From contig JALHNT010000068.1 of NCBI GenBank assembly GCA_022843385.1, positions 1 to 35,253 on the forward strand: DNA of 35,253 nucleotides, read 5' to 3'. Under the pieces are notes generated by a model. It ran no database searches, was not told the origin of the DNA, and saw only the letters and a program-made list of their open reading frames with translations. Both the position numbers and the translations under genes were made by a program. Positions 25,288 to 33,063 of the stretch are shown here, one piece after another; within the stretch, counting starts at the first letter, position 1; every line of letters starts with the position of its first letter. Source of the DNA: Anaerolineae bacterium (lineage in GTDB: Bacteria > Chloroflexota > Anaerolineae > Aggregatilineales > Phototrophicaceae).

Positions 25288-26391
25288 TTACAGCGTGAAC
25301 CGATCCTTTGTAAACGTCGTCAGCACATCCAGTCCGGTTTCGGTCACAACCACATTGTCCTCGATGCGAACACCACCCAACCCCGGCACATAAATCCCTG
25401 GCTCGATAGTGAAGGCCATCCCTGGCTCCAGCCGATCCGTGACGCCGGCTGCGATCTGCGGGATCATCTCGTGACCATTCAGACCCAGTCCGTGGCCAGT
25501 ACGATGAATGAAGTACGCGCCATAGCCAGCAGCTTCAATGACATCCCGCGCTGCCTTATCCACTGTTCCCATGGCCACGCCTGGGCCCGACACACGGATC
25601 GCCGCTTCATTGGCTGCGCGCACCGTATCATAGATCTTCTGCATCTCAGGTGTCGGGGTACCAATACAGAACGTGCGGGTGATATCTGCCGGGTAGCCAT
25701 CGGACTTACCGCCGTAATCGATCAGCAGAAATTCGTCACGGGCCAGCACCCGCTCGGTCAGCATCCCATGCGGCAGCGCGCTATTCGGTCCGGTCTGCAC
25801 CAGCGGCTCAAAAGCGATGCCCTGGCTGCCAGCAGCAGTCATCTCCTCGCTCAGCTTGTTGGCGATCTGCCGTTCAGTCATGCCCGGCTGCACCCATGCC
25901 AGCAACCTATCCAATGCCACTTCACTCAACTTGACTGCCCGGCGCATCGACTCAACTTCTTCGGCAGATTTGTGCGCCAGTATGTTGATGATCTGACGTT
26001 CGACGGCATTGACGCGCATCGAGCCATCAATCCGCTGGAATTCCAGCCACTCAGTCACGCGCATCGTCAGCCCATCGACACCCAGTGTTTTGCCGCGCAA
26101 CCCTAATTCGTCGACCGCCTGACGGAAAGCGCCGTCATAGCCATCAGTATCGCTCCAGGCGAAAGCCCGCGCCTCAAGATCAGGTCGCTGATGCAGCTTA
26201 GGCATCTCCAGTTGTGGGATAATGAAGGACAGTCCATCATCCGGCGTGACAATGGCGATCACCGGACGTTCAGAAAGATGAAATTCCAGACCAGTGAAAT
26301 AAAACATATTCGCGCCTGGAACCAGCGCCACAGCGTCGGCTCCGGCAATCTGGCGTAGCTTGGCCTGCCGCGCCGCATAATCAATTGGCAT
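25288..26391 (-). CDS. M24 family metallopeptidase (Xaa-Pro aminopeptidase-like)
   Basis: A 367-aa protein from the ATG at 26391, which has GGAGGA at a good distance; the frame is open to 26433. The N-terminal creatinase-like domain spans about 1-135. The C-terminal pita-bread domain holds two metal ions through Asp225 and Asp236 (LLIDYGGKSDGYPADITRT), His300 (HRTGHGLG), Glu330 (FTIEPGIYVPG) and Glu344 (VRIEDNVVVTETG). All five ligands are present, so it should be active. It removes N-terminal residues before proline, in the cytoplasm. The neighbouring GHMP fusion gene is on the same strand, downstream of fabH, about 145 bp upstream of this start. Confidence 0.93.
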   Translation of the reverse strand: MPIDYAARQAKLRQIAGADAVALVPGANMFYFTGLEFHLSERPVIAIVTPDDGLSFIIPQLEMPKLHQRPDLEARAFAWSDTDGYDGAFRQAVDELGLRGKTLGVDGLTMRVTEWLEFQRIDGSMRVNAVERQIINILAHKSAEEVESMRRAVKLSEVALDRLLAWVQPGMTERQIANKLSEEMTAAGSQGIAFEPLVQTGPNSALPHGMLTERVLARDEFLLIDYGGKSDGYPADITRTFCIGTPTPEMQKIYDTVRAANEAAIRVSGPGVAMGTVDKAARDVIEAAGYGAYFIHRTGHGLGLNGHEMIPQIAAGVTDRLEPGMAFTIEPGIYVPGLGGVRIEDNVVVTETGLDVLTTFTKDRFTL

Positions 26392-26535
26392 CTCATTCCT
26401 CCTCGTGTGAATCCATACATTTCGCTCAAGCATAACCGATTGCCAGATGACACTGCCAGTCCACCGGACATCCGCTAGAGTATCTCTTCAACGAGGTTGA
26501 TTGTTCATCCTACTGGATCAGCGGTGTTGGTCTGA

Positions 26536-27678
26536 CTATTCCCATTCGCGGCGGATATTAATGCGGACTGCATTCCTGATCGGTTGGTCAGCGACAAAGA
26601 TGACATAACCGCCACCCCCCGCGCCAGAGAGCTTCCAGCCGAGCGCCTGATCCTGATAGCGGTTAATAACATCCCAGACTGTCGGATTGACCATGTGGGG
26701 AAACATAGCAATCTGGGCATCGAAGGCCGCCCGCAACATCTGCCCGAATACTGGGCGATCCTGGTGCAGGATAGCCTGCCAGCAGGCTTCAGCGGCCTCA
26801 CTCAAGGCTTTCGCACCAGTTTCATCAATCCGTGTGTCATCGAGCGGATCATAATCAGCACCACGCGGTCCCAGTGGTACGAGATATAACGACTGCTCAA
26901 CGAATTGCAGCGTCAATTCATCCAGCACTCGGTCAATCTTCTTCGGCCAGTATTCGCCTTCATAGTGCGCGCGGTTCAGACCGGGCATGGCGATACCAAT
27001 GGCATCCTGTGAGCCGCTGATGGGCTGCTTACCCGGCGGATTGTCATAGCAGAACAGGATGAAAGCTAGTTTTTCCGGGTCGCCCGCTGGCAGCTTCGGT
27101 CCCCACAGATCGAGCGCATGATTGCGGGTGCTGGTCGCCATGCCACTGCGTTCATTGAAAGCAATGCTCGGCTCAATCGAGATCGTCACAACTGAGCCGG
27201 GATAATGCCTGGAAACGAATGGCTGGTCTAGCCAACCACCCGCCAGATCAATGCGATAAGGCATCTGTTCCACCCGGCGCAGGGCAGTTGTCGAACGCGG
27301 CGGCAGATCAGCATGAGGTTGGCGTTCCAGCACCACATACTCAACGCCGATCTCGCGACACAGCGCTTCTTTCTGCGGGATGTTTCCATCAGCATTGACG
27401 ACAAAGTAATCTGGCTTCATCGCCCGCAGCTCGCCTTCGAAATCCAGCATACCAGAGCCGTCAGAGATGAAGGCGTCGTGGACACAGTTAACCGACTTCA
27501 CCATGTACAGGCGCTCATCCTGATTGGTGACTGGCAGTCGCCCCTTGAGCTGGTATACCGTGGCATCCGAGCCAAGTGCCACAGTCAGATCACCATAGGC
27601 TGCTGCCGCCTGAAAAAAGGCAATATGCCCGCTGTGGAGCATATCAAAACATCCGCTAACGAAGACTTTTTTTGCCAT
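26536..27678 (-). CDS. Cytidylyltransferase / GHMP kinase-like fusion protein
   Basis: A 380-aa two-domain protein from the ATG at 27678; the frame is open far upstream but MAKKVFVSGCFDMLHSGHIA is the natural N-terminus. Residues 1-125 form a cytidylyltransferase fold with the HSGH motif (15-18), as in HldE-type and glycerol-3-phosphate nucleotidyltransferases. Residues about 135-380 resemble GHMP sugar kinases of the heptose-7-phosphate kinase type: PYRIDLAGGWLDQP (140-153), SGSQDAIGIAMPGLN (221-235) and SGAGGGGYVIFV (351-362). The usual ATP-binding loop PxxxGLGSSA is not visible; only PPGKQPISGSQ stands near its place. The role may be sugar activation for surface glycans, but substrate and kinase activity are open. 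It lies 46 bp downstream of fabH. Confidence 0.8.
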   Translation of the reverse strand: MAKKVFVSGCFDMLHSGHIAFFQAAAAYGDLTVALGSDATVYQLKGRLPVTNQDERLYMVKSVNCVHDAFISDGSGMLDFEGELRAMKPDYFVVNADGNIPQKEALCREIGVEYVVLERQPHADLPPRSTTALRRVEQMPYRIDLAGGWLDQPFVSRHYPGSVVTISIEPSIAFNERSGMATSTRNHALDLWGPKLPAGDPEKLAFILFCYDNPPGKQPISGSQDAIGIAMPGLNRAHYEGEYWPKKIDRVLDELTLQFVEQSLYLVPLGPRGADYDPLDDTRIDETGAKALSEAAEACWQAILHQDRPVFGQMLRAAFDAQIAMFPHMVNPTVWDVINRYQDQALGWKLSGAGGGGYVIFVADQPIRNAVRINIRREWE

Positions 27679-27724
27679 AATCCCGAAGTGTGATGTAGAC
27701 CGGATAACATGCGCTCGCCTGAAA

Positions 27725-28759
27725 TCACGCCATCGCCGGCACAGCCAGCTCGGGTGCGCCACCGGCATGGATGCGCTCGCCCATGCGGACGACGGCCCCG
27801 GCCCAGGACAGCCCACTGCCGAACGCCACCATGCCAGCGATCTGCCCGGCTTTGACGCGCCCCTCTTCAATCGCCTCCACCAGCGCCAGCGGGATCGAAG
27901 CCGCCGAGGTGTTGCCATACTTATGCAGGTTGATGAAGAAACGATCCAACGGCAGTTCCAGCGATCGGGCAGCATATTCGATGATGCGCAGATTGGCCTG
28001 GTGCGGGATGATGACATCCAGACTTTCCGGGGTCATACCGGCCTGTCCGGTGATGTTCTTCAGACAATCGGTCAGGCGGCGGGTAGCGAACTTGAAGACT
28101 TCCTGCCCGTTCATGCGGATATAATGCTCGCGGTTATCAACAACCGACTGCGACACGGGATTGACGGTGCCACCGCCGGGAACCCAGAGATTCTGCGCCA
28201 GCCCACCATCCGAACCCAACTCGAAGGTCAGCACACCGGCACCATCAGTATTGGGTTGCAGCACAACAGCAGCAGCAGCATCGCCGAACAGGATGCAGGT
28301 CGAACGGTCGGTGTAATCCAGCGCATACGAAATCAATTCGACGCCGATCACCAGCACATTTTTGTAGGCACCGGTCTGGATGAACTGGCTGCCGGTCACC
28401 AGCGCATAAACCCAACCGGAACAACCCGCCGCCACTGTCAATGCTGGACAGGTGGCACCCAGCGCGTGCTGGATCAGATTGGCCGAAGCCGGCAGCAGAT
28501 AATCGGGCGAGGAGTTGGCGACCACAATCAGGTCGATGTCGTGCGCGGTCAATCCGGCGACACCCAGCGCATCCTGTGAGGCAGCGACCGCCATCGTCGT
28601 CGTCGTATCTTTCTCAGTGCGTATGCGGCGTTCCTTGATGCCGGTGCGGCTGGTAATCCACTCATCATTGGTATCGACCATCTGCGCCAGGTCGTGATTG
28701 GTCAATATTTTTTCCGGGACATACTTGCCCCACCCGGTGATTTCCGCGCGCACACTCAT
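27725..28759 (-). CDS. fabH: 3-oxoacyl-[acyl-carrier-protein] synthase III
   Basis: A 344-aa thiolase-fold enzyme; GGGAG lies 7 nt before the ATG at 28759 and 4 nt before that at 28762, and the frame extends to 28906 without homology. It starts fatty acid chains by condensing an acyl-CoA with malonyl-ACP. The catalytic triad is present: Cys113 (VAAGCSGWVYAL), His253 (IPHQANLRII) and Asn283 (HKYGNTSAAS). The length and motifs are normal for FabH. No other fab gene is adjacent. The following gene is the cytidylyltransferase/GHMP fusion, 46 bp downstream and possibly co-transcribed. An unusual hairpin with T-run lies in its leader. Confidence 0.94.
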   Translation of the reverse strand: MSVRAEITGWGKYVPEKILTNHDLAQMVDTNDEWITSRTGIKERRIRTEKDTTTTMAVAASQDALGVAGLTAHDIDLIVVANSSPDYLLPASANLIQHALGATCPALTVAAGCSGWVYALVTGSQFIQTGAYKNVLVIGVELISYALDYTDRSTCILFGDAAAAVVLQPNTDGAGVLTFELGSDGGLAQNLWVPGGGTVNPVSQSVVDNREHYIRMNGQEVFKFATRRLTDCLKNITGQAGMTPESLDVIIPHQANLRIIEYAARSLELPLDRFFINLHKYGNTSAASIPLALVEAIEEGRVKAGQIAGMVAFGSGLSWAGAVVRMGERIHAGGAPELAVPAMA

Positions 28760-28793
28760 CATCCAACTCCCGTCGTAAAAAGCCAAGATTGTC

Positions 28794-28840
28794 AAAAAAC
28801 ACCACAAGGGGCAACCGCTCTGGTCGCCCCTGTCATGTGG
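28794..28840 (-). terminator. Terminator hairpin upstream of fabH
   Basis: On the minus strand AGGGGCGACC and GGTTGCCCCT form a 10-bp stem (one G-U) with loop AGAGC. The flanking CCACA and TGTGG can extend it, and TTTTTT (28794-28799) follows. It ends transcripts from the sigma factor genes, or acts as an attenuator if the promoter at 28845-28874 is used. Confidence 0.75.
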
Positions 28841-28844
28841 ACTG

Positions 28845-28874
28845 ATTATAATCGCTGGGCATTCACTGCTGCAA
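28845..28874 (-). promoter_or_regulatory. Possible promoter for fabH
   Basis: On the minus strand TTGCAG (28869-28874), 18 bp, TATAAT (28845-28850). It overlaps the end of the upstream membrane-protein gene. The start site would fall just before the hairpin at 28794-28840. Confidence 0.45.
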
Positions 28875-29240
28875 AGCCGGCACCTCATCATCGCGGCGCG
28901 CCCCAAACGTCAGGCGGCGGCGCAGCAGCAGCATGAAGGTCGCCATCAGCGCGATGCCGGCGGCGATCTGGACGCGCGGCGGCAGGTAGCGCACCCGGCT
29001 GACCAGGTCGGTTGGCTCGACACCGACCAGCTCGTGCTTCAGGCGGCGGGTGAAGCGTTTGGAAGGGGCCGGAGCCGTCAGGTTACGTTTTAACCGCTGG
29101 ATCAGCAGCAGATAGCCGGCTGATTCGTCGGCTGCCACCGCGTAACGTCCGGAAAGGGTCTGGATGTCGGCGGCTTCATCGCGTAACAGCGCCTCGGTCA
29201 CTGCCGTGAGGAGTTCCTGCATTTCAAGGTCATGAGCCAT
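28863..29240 (-). CDS. Small membrane protein, possible anti-sigma factor
   Basis: A 125-aa protein from the ATG at 29240, which overlaps the sigma factor stop codon by 11 bp; the two are translationally coupled. Residues 1-75 are mostly helical (MQELLTAVTEALLRDEAADI, SGRYAVAADESAGYLLLIQR). One membrane helix follows (about 88-106, RVQIAAGIALMATFMLLL), then a short basic tail. A cytoplasmic N-terminal helical part next to a membrane helix, encoded straight after an ECF sigma factor, is the layout of anti-sigma factors. However, the HxxxCxxC zinc motif of the usual zinc-binding family is absent. The role is inferred from position. Confidence 0.7.
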   Translation of the reverse strand: MAHDLEMQELLTAVTEALLRDEAADIQTLSGRYAVAADESAGYLLLIQRLKRNLTAPAPSKRFTRRLKHELVGVEPTDLVSRVRYLPPRVQIAAGIALMATFMLLLRRRLTFGARRDDEVPALQQ

Positions 29241-29862
29241 TGCGGAATTTACCTTCCTGCCGGGTCGGTGGACCAACCCGATTCTGCTGCATCTGGATGT
29301 CATCCCGCAGCGCTAACAGTGTGCGGTGATAAAGCGACTTAATCGCCCCTTCAGTCCGGTCCAGGATCGCCCCCACCTCGGCGTTGGAGAGGTTGGAGAC
29401 GAACTTGAGATACAACAACTGCTGGCGCTCTTCCGGCAGCCGCCCGATGGCTGCCATCAACTGCGCCCGTTCTTCTTCATCTTCGGTGGCGGCATCCGGT
29501 GCATCAAAGTCCAGCCCGCCGCTGACAAAATCTTCTAATGGGATAATCTTGCGCCGACCGCGATCCCGGTGAAAATTCGCCACCAGGTTATGGGCGATGC
29601 GATAGAGCCACGCCTGGAACGGCACACCGCGATCGGTGTAGTCGCCAACATGCGCCATCGCCCGGTGAAACACCGCCGAGGCCAGATCTTCGGCATCCTG
29701 GGAGTTGCCAGTGCGATAGTAGATGTACTTGTAGATCTTCTCCACATAGCGTTCATACAACACCCCGAAGGCTTCCTGATTGGTTTTGCACAGGTCAACC
29801 AGTTCGAGGTCGGAAAGCTGCGTGAGGTCGAGCTTTTTGGGTTTGCGTTTGAATATGTTCAT
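29230..29862 (-). CDS. ECF-type RNA polymerase sigma factor
   Basis: A 210-aa protein from the ATG at 29862 (MNIFKRKPKK); the frame is open to 29910. Region 2 (about 28-95) includes EAFGVLYERYVEKIYKYIYY, DAEDLASAVFHRAM for -10 binding and FQAWLYRIAHNLV. Region 4 (about 140-190) includes RLPEERQQLLYLKFVSNLSN and VGAILDRTEGAIKSLYHRTL, a helix-turn-helix for the -35 element. It should direct RNA polymerase to a small regulon, probably envelope-related. It is followed with overlap by the putative anti-sigma gene and preceded after 40 bp by the STAS-like gene. Confidence 0.93.
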   Translation of the reverse strand: MNIFKRKPKKLDLTQLSDLELVDLCKTNQEAFGVLYERYVEKIYKYIYYRTGNSQDAEDLASAVFHRAMAHVGDYTDRGVPFQAWLYRIAHNLVANFHRDRGRRKIIPLEDFVSGGLDFDAPDAATEDEEERAQLMAAIGRLPEERQQLLYLKFVSNLSNAEVGAILDRTEGAIKSLYHRTLLALRDDIQMQQNRVGPPTRQEGKFRNGS

Positions 29863-29902
29863 CGACAACCATAACACGGAGCAGGCTGGTGAGTTGCGAA
29901 AA

Positions 29903-30319
29903 TCAGCCACTGGATAAGAGCCAACCTAAAGCAGCAGACCGATCATTGGTGAACAGACGGATCTGTACCCGCCGGAGCGTGAAAGCGTGGATGCCGGTTT
30001 GCAGCATCATCGCCAGACCATGGCTCGTCGAACTGAATCCCATCGGTGTGACCAGCGCTGCACGCAGTGGCAGCCGTTCCACTTCGGGATGTTGACGACG
30101 AAATGTCGCCGCCCTCTGAAAGCTATATCGAATAGGTGGTATGTTGCTGGTTTGCGCGATCAGAAGCATCCGCACCACGCCGATCTGATCAGGAGAATAG
30201 TGCTGAAGAAGCTTTTCCTGATGATCAAACCATTCATCAATGGCCTTATGGCTGGGTTCGTCAAAGGTAAATTCCCAGACGTTATGATCAAGAATGCGGA
30301 GGTGACAGCTTTCGTTCAT
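29903..30319 (-). CDS. STAS/SpoIIAA-like hypothetical protein
   Basis: A 138-aa soluble protein. It has the opening MNESCHLRILDHNVWEFTF, a middle RAALVTPMGFSSTSHGLAMM stretch, and ends VQIRLFTNDRSAALGWLLSS. The final pattern (strand, LFTND, then a helix with a Trp) resembles SpoIIAA/STAS-like domains in which a helix binds a partner. I am not sure of the family. No convincing ribosome binding site precedes the ATG. The position directly upstream of an ECF sigma factor, on the same strand, suggests a regulatory role, but this is inference. Confidence 0.6.
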   Translation of the reverse strand: MNESCHLRILDHNVWEFTFDEPSHKAIDEWFDHQEKLLQHYSPDQIGVVRMLLIAQTSNIPPIRYSFQRAATFRRQHPEVERLPLRAALVTPMGFSSTSHGLAMMLQTGIHAFTLRRVQIRLFTNDRSAALGWLLSSG

Positions 30320-30397
30320 GACGCGGGTACATTCCTAACCCGTTTCGTGTGTGCCTACTCACTATACAATAGCCTGCTGCTGTGAGAGCATATGGGA

Positions 30398-30406
30398 TGC
30401 TATACT
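30398..30406 (+). promoter_or_regulatory. Possible extended -10 promoter of fprA
   Basis: TGC followed by TATACT (30401-30406), with no clear -35. The start of transcription would be near 30413, about 39 nt before the start codon. Confidence 0.35.
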
Positions 30407-30451
30407 TGTGAAGAACCGCACAACAATCAGTAAAGGTGACAGAACCGCATC

Positions 30452-31897
30452 ATGACATTGGGTACTGCATCAAATCCACTCCGAGTCGCCATCATCGGTT
30501 CCGGGCCGTCGGGCTTCTATGCCGCCGATCATCTGCAAAAGCAAAGCGATCTGACCATCGAAATCGATATGTTTGACCGCCTGCCCACGCCGTATGGGCT
30601 GGTGCGCGGCGGCGTCGCCCCCGATCATCAGAAGATCAAGTCGGTGACGCGCGCCTATGACCGCATCGCCGCCGACCCCAACTTCCGCTTTTATGGTCAT
30701 GTCGAGTTCGGCAAGGACATCACCCATGCCGAGATGATCGACCGCTACCACGCCATCATCTTCGCGGTCGGTGCCCAGAGCGACAAACGCATGGACATCC
30801 CCGGCGAGGATTTATCCGGCAGCCACCCGGCCACCGAGTTCGTCGCCTGGTACAACGCCCACCCGGATTACGCCCATTATCAGTTCGACCTGAGCCAGGA
30901 GAATGTGGCGGTGATCGGGCTGGGCAATGTGGCGATGGATGTCATCCGCATCCTGGCGCGCACCCCGGAGGAACTGACCGAGACCGACATCGCCGATTAC
31001 GCGCTGGATGCCCTGCGCCACAGCCGGGTGAAGACCATCTATGTGCTGGGGCGGCGCGGCCCGGCTCAATCGGCCTTCACCAACCCGGAGATCAAGGAAC
31101 TGGGCGAACTCGATGACGCCAGCATGATCGTCGCGCCGGAAGAAGTCGCCCTCGACCCGGTCAGCCAGCAGTTGGTGGACTCCCACAGCGACAAGAGCGT
31201 GACCAAGAATGTCGAAATCCTGAAAAGCTATGCCGCCCAGGGCGACACCGGCAAACCGCGCAAGATCATCATGCGCTTCTGCGTCTCGCCAGTGGAAATC
31301 ATCGGGAATGGACGGGTCGAGGCCATCAAGATCGTCAAGAATCAACTGGTGCCGGATGATCGCGGTGGCGTCAAAGCCAAAGCCACCGATCAATATGAGA
31401 CCATCCCGGTCGGGCTGGTGTTTCGCTCGGTGGGGTATCATGGCGTGGCGCTGCCCGATGTGCCCTTCGACGAGAAGCGCGGCGTCATCCCCAATGAGAA
31501 AGGCCGGGTGTTGATGACTCCCGGTGGCAGCAGCCCCCTGATCGGCGATTACGTCGTCGGCTGGATCAAGCGCGGCCCCAGCGGCATCATCGGCACCAAC
31601 AAGCCCGACTCGGTCGAAACCGTCGAGAGCCTGCTGGAAGATTTCCGCGCCGGCAACCTGCTGACGCCCGATCAGCCCAGCCGCGAGTCGGTCGATGCGC
31701 TGCTGGCGCGCCGGGGGGTTCAGGTGGTCACCTATGCCGACTGGCAGATCCTCGATCAGATCGAGCAGGAGAATGGCGAGTATCGTCATGCGCCGCGCCG
31801 CAAGTTCGCCAGCGTCGATGAGATGCTGAAGGCCATCGCCGCGCACAAGGCCGTCCCGCTCCCCGCCGGTGCGCCACCGAAGGATGACGAGGATTAA
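30452..31897 (+). CDS. fprA: Ferredoxin--NADP+ reductase, FprA/adrenodoxin reductase type
   Basis: A 481-aa flavoprotein that moves electrons between NADPH and ferredoxin. The FAD-binding motif is GSGPSGFYAA (16-25). The signature FDRLPTPYGLVRGGVAPDHQ follows at about 41-60. The NADP-binding site is GLGNVAMDVIRIL (156-168), and GRRGPAQSAFT is also family-typical. The C-terminus has VVGWIKRGPSGIIGTNKPDS, the FAD-contacting region of this class. Length is normal to slightly long because of a C-terminal extension ending in PAGAPPKDDED. It is cytoplasmic. No ferredoxin gene lies nearby, so the partner is encoded elsewhere. Confidence 0.95.
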   Translation: MTLGTASNPLRVAIIGSGPSGFYAADHLQKQSDLTIEIDMFDRLPTPYGLVRGGVAPDHQKIKSVTRAYDRIAADPNFRFYGHVEFGKDITHAEMIDRYHAIIFAVGAQSDKRMDIPGEDLSGSHPATEFVAWYNAHPDYAHYQFDLSQENVAVIGLGNVAMDVIRILARTPEELTETDIADYALDALRHSRVKTIYVLGRRGPAQSAFTNPEIKELGELDDASMIVAPEEVALDPVSQQLVDSHSDKSVTKNVEILKSYAAQGDTGKPRKIIMRFCVSPVEIIGNGRVEAIKIVKNQLVPDDRGGVKAKATDQYETIPVGLVFRSVGYHGVALPDVPFDEKRGVIPNEKGRVLMTPGGSSPLIGDYVVGWIKRGPSGIIGTNKPDSVETVESLLEDFRAGNLLTPDQPSRESVDALLARRGVQVVTYADWQILDQIEQENGEYRHAPRRKFASVDEMLKAIAAHKAVPLPAGAPPKDDED

Positions 31898-31899
31898 TT

Positions 31900-31924
31900 C
31901 GTCTCCGCTTGAGTTGCAGAGACG
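31900..31924 (+). terminator. Weak terminator after fprA
   Basis: CGTCTC (31900-31905) pairs with GAGACG (31919-31924), followed by CTTTCG. The stem is short and the T-tail is poor. Confidence 0.3.
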
Positions 31925-32031
31925 CTTTCGACAGCGGACTTGCAGCATCTTCTTCCAAACGCGGTATGCCAGCATGGCTCAGGTGTAGCCATCTGGCACG
32001 TCCCTGCGAATGAGAAAACGCTCATGCTGGC

Positions 32032-32060
32032 TAGACAGGCAAGGCTGATTGTCCGATAAT
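32032..32060 (+). promoter_or_regulatory. Promoter of the SH3-like membrane protein gene
   Basis: TAGACA (32032-32037), 17 bp, GATAAT (32055-32060): five of six consensus bases in each box with ideal spacing. The transcript would start about 64 nt before the GTG start codon. The rest of 31925-32130 shows nothing recognisable. Confidence 0.55.
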
Positions 32061-32130
32061 CCTCTGCGGCGCAACCTGGACGCCGTTCATTCGTAAATCA
32101 TCACAGAACCAATGTCCATCGAGGCCTATT

Positions 32131-32943
32131 GTGGGATTACTGTTCATTGCGGTGGGCGCATTGTTTGGCCTGCTTTACCTGCTGATCGCCCTGCTCAACG
32201 CCTTTCGTCAGGAAGCAAAAATCACCTTTTGGGATATTCTGTTGATATTCCTGGCCGCGCTCTTGCCACTAATCGGGCAAATTGTTGCAGGTTGGGATGG
32301 GCCGATAGAAAGTCTGCTACCACTGGCCGTTCAGGCAGTTGGTGTGGGTCTGCTGGCTGCCGGTCTGTTGGTAGGACTGATTGAACTTATCCGCCATCGC
32401 GAACGGCTCAAGGGTTCACGCGGTGTGTTAGCGGCAGGTGCCGGACTGCTACTGCTGGGAGCCTCATTCCTCGTACCGTTAGCAGCCGAGCAACTGGTGA
32501 CCGCCGCACTTGCGACCCCCACCCCTATTCAGGTTTCAGCACTTCTGTCTGCACCGCCCACGACTGATGGGCCGACAGCAACCCCCAGTCTCACGCCAAC
32601 GGTCACGTTGACCGAAACACCGACTATCACCCGAACACCGCGCCCGACGGCCACGGCCACAGCCACCCGTTACCAGTTCGTCACGCGCACACCTCAGCCA
32701 ACCCAGACTCTGCCTACGCCGTGTCTGGCATTGACCAAATTCAATGTCAACTTGCGAGCTGCGCCATCGTTGGATGCCGAGCTGGTGCTGACCATTCCCT
32801 TCGACAACACTGTTTCCTTGTTTGGGCGCACCGAGGATTCAGCCTGGTGGTATGGGGAATATGAAGGGCAAGCCGGCTGGATCAGCGGCGAATTCCTCAC
32901 GCTGACAGCCTCCTGTGATCGGCTGCCTGAACGCGAAAGCTAA
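32131..32943 (+). CDS. Membrane protein with Thr/Pro linker and extracellular SH3-like domain
   Basis: A 270-aa protein starting at GTG with GAGG 6 nt upstream. Four hydrophobic segments (about 1-25, 34-54, 62-86, 98-118) form a small membrane domain. A Thr/Pro-rich linker (about 125-195, with TPSLTPTVTLTETP and TATATATRYQF) leads to an SH3b-like domain at about 195-262 (KFNVNLRAAPSLDAELVLTI, SLFGRTEDSAWWYGEYEG, AGWISGEFL). Such domains often bind peptidoglycan or surface polymers. The Cys pair at the ends of the domain may form a disulfide. It is convergent with the Thr-rich stalk protein gene. Confidence 0.85.
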   Translation: MGLLFIAVGALFGLLYLLIALLNAFRQEAKITFWDILLIFLAALLPLIGQIVAGWDGPIESLLPLAVQAVGVGLLAAGLLVGLIELIRHRERLKGSRGVLAAGAGLLLLGASFLVPLAAEQLVTAALATPTPIQVSALLSAPPTTDGPTATPSLTPTVTLTETPTITRTPRPTATATATRYQFVTRTPQPTQTLPTPCLALTKFNVNLRAAPSLDAELVLTIPFDNTVSLFGRTEDSAWWYGEYEGQAGWISGEFLTLTASCDRLPERES

Positions 32944-33006
32944 GACTGTAGTCGTCTGAACGACCCGTGTTTCGCACCCAAATTCACAGAAACCACATGA
33001 AAGCAA

Positions 33007-33025
33007 GGTGATCGAGTCAATCACC
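33007..33025. terminator. Weak hairpin between convergent genes
   Basis: GGTGAT and ATCACC form a 6-bp stem with a 7-nt loop; CTGTTT follows on the plus strand. It could end transcripts from either side, but is weak. Confidence 0.25.
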
Positions 33026-33063
33026 CTGTTTAATGTCAGGCAGGAGCGCTGTCGCAGTGCATC

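Noticed and set aside
25228..26106. A 292-codon plus-strand ORF after asnS
   Set aside because: Opposite the M24 peptidase gene, which has all its metal ligands.
27767..28579. A 270-codon plus-strand ORF
   Set aside because: Opposite fabH; no domain seen.
30812..31975. A 387-codon minus-strand ORF
   Set aside because: Antisense shadow of fprA caused by GC-rich codon use.
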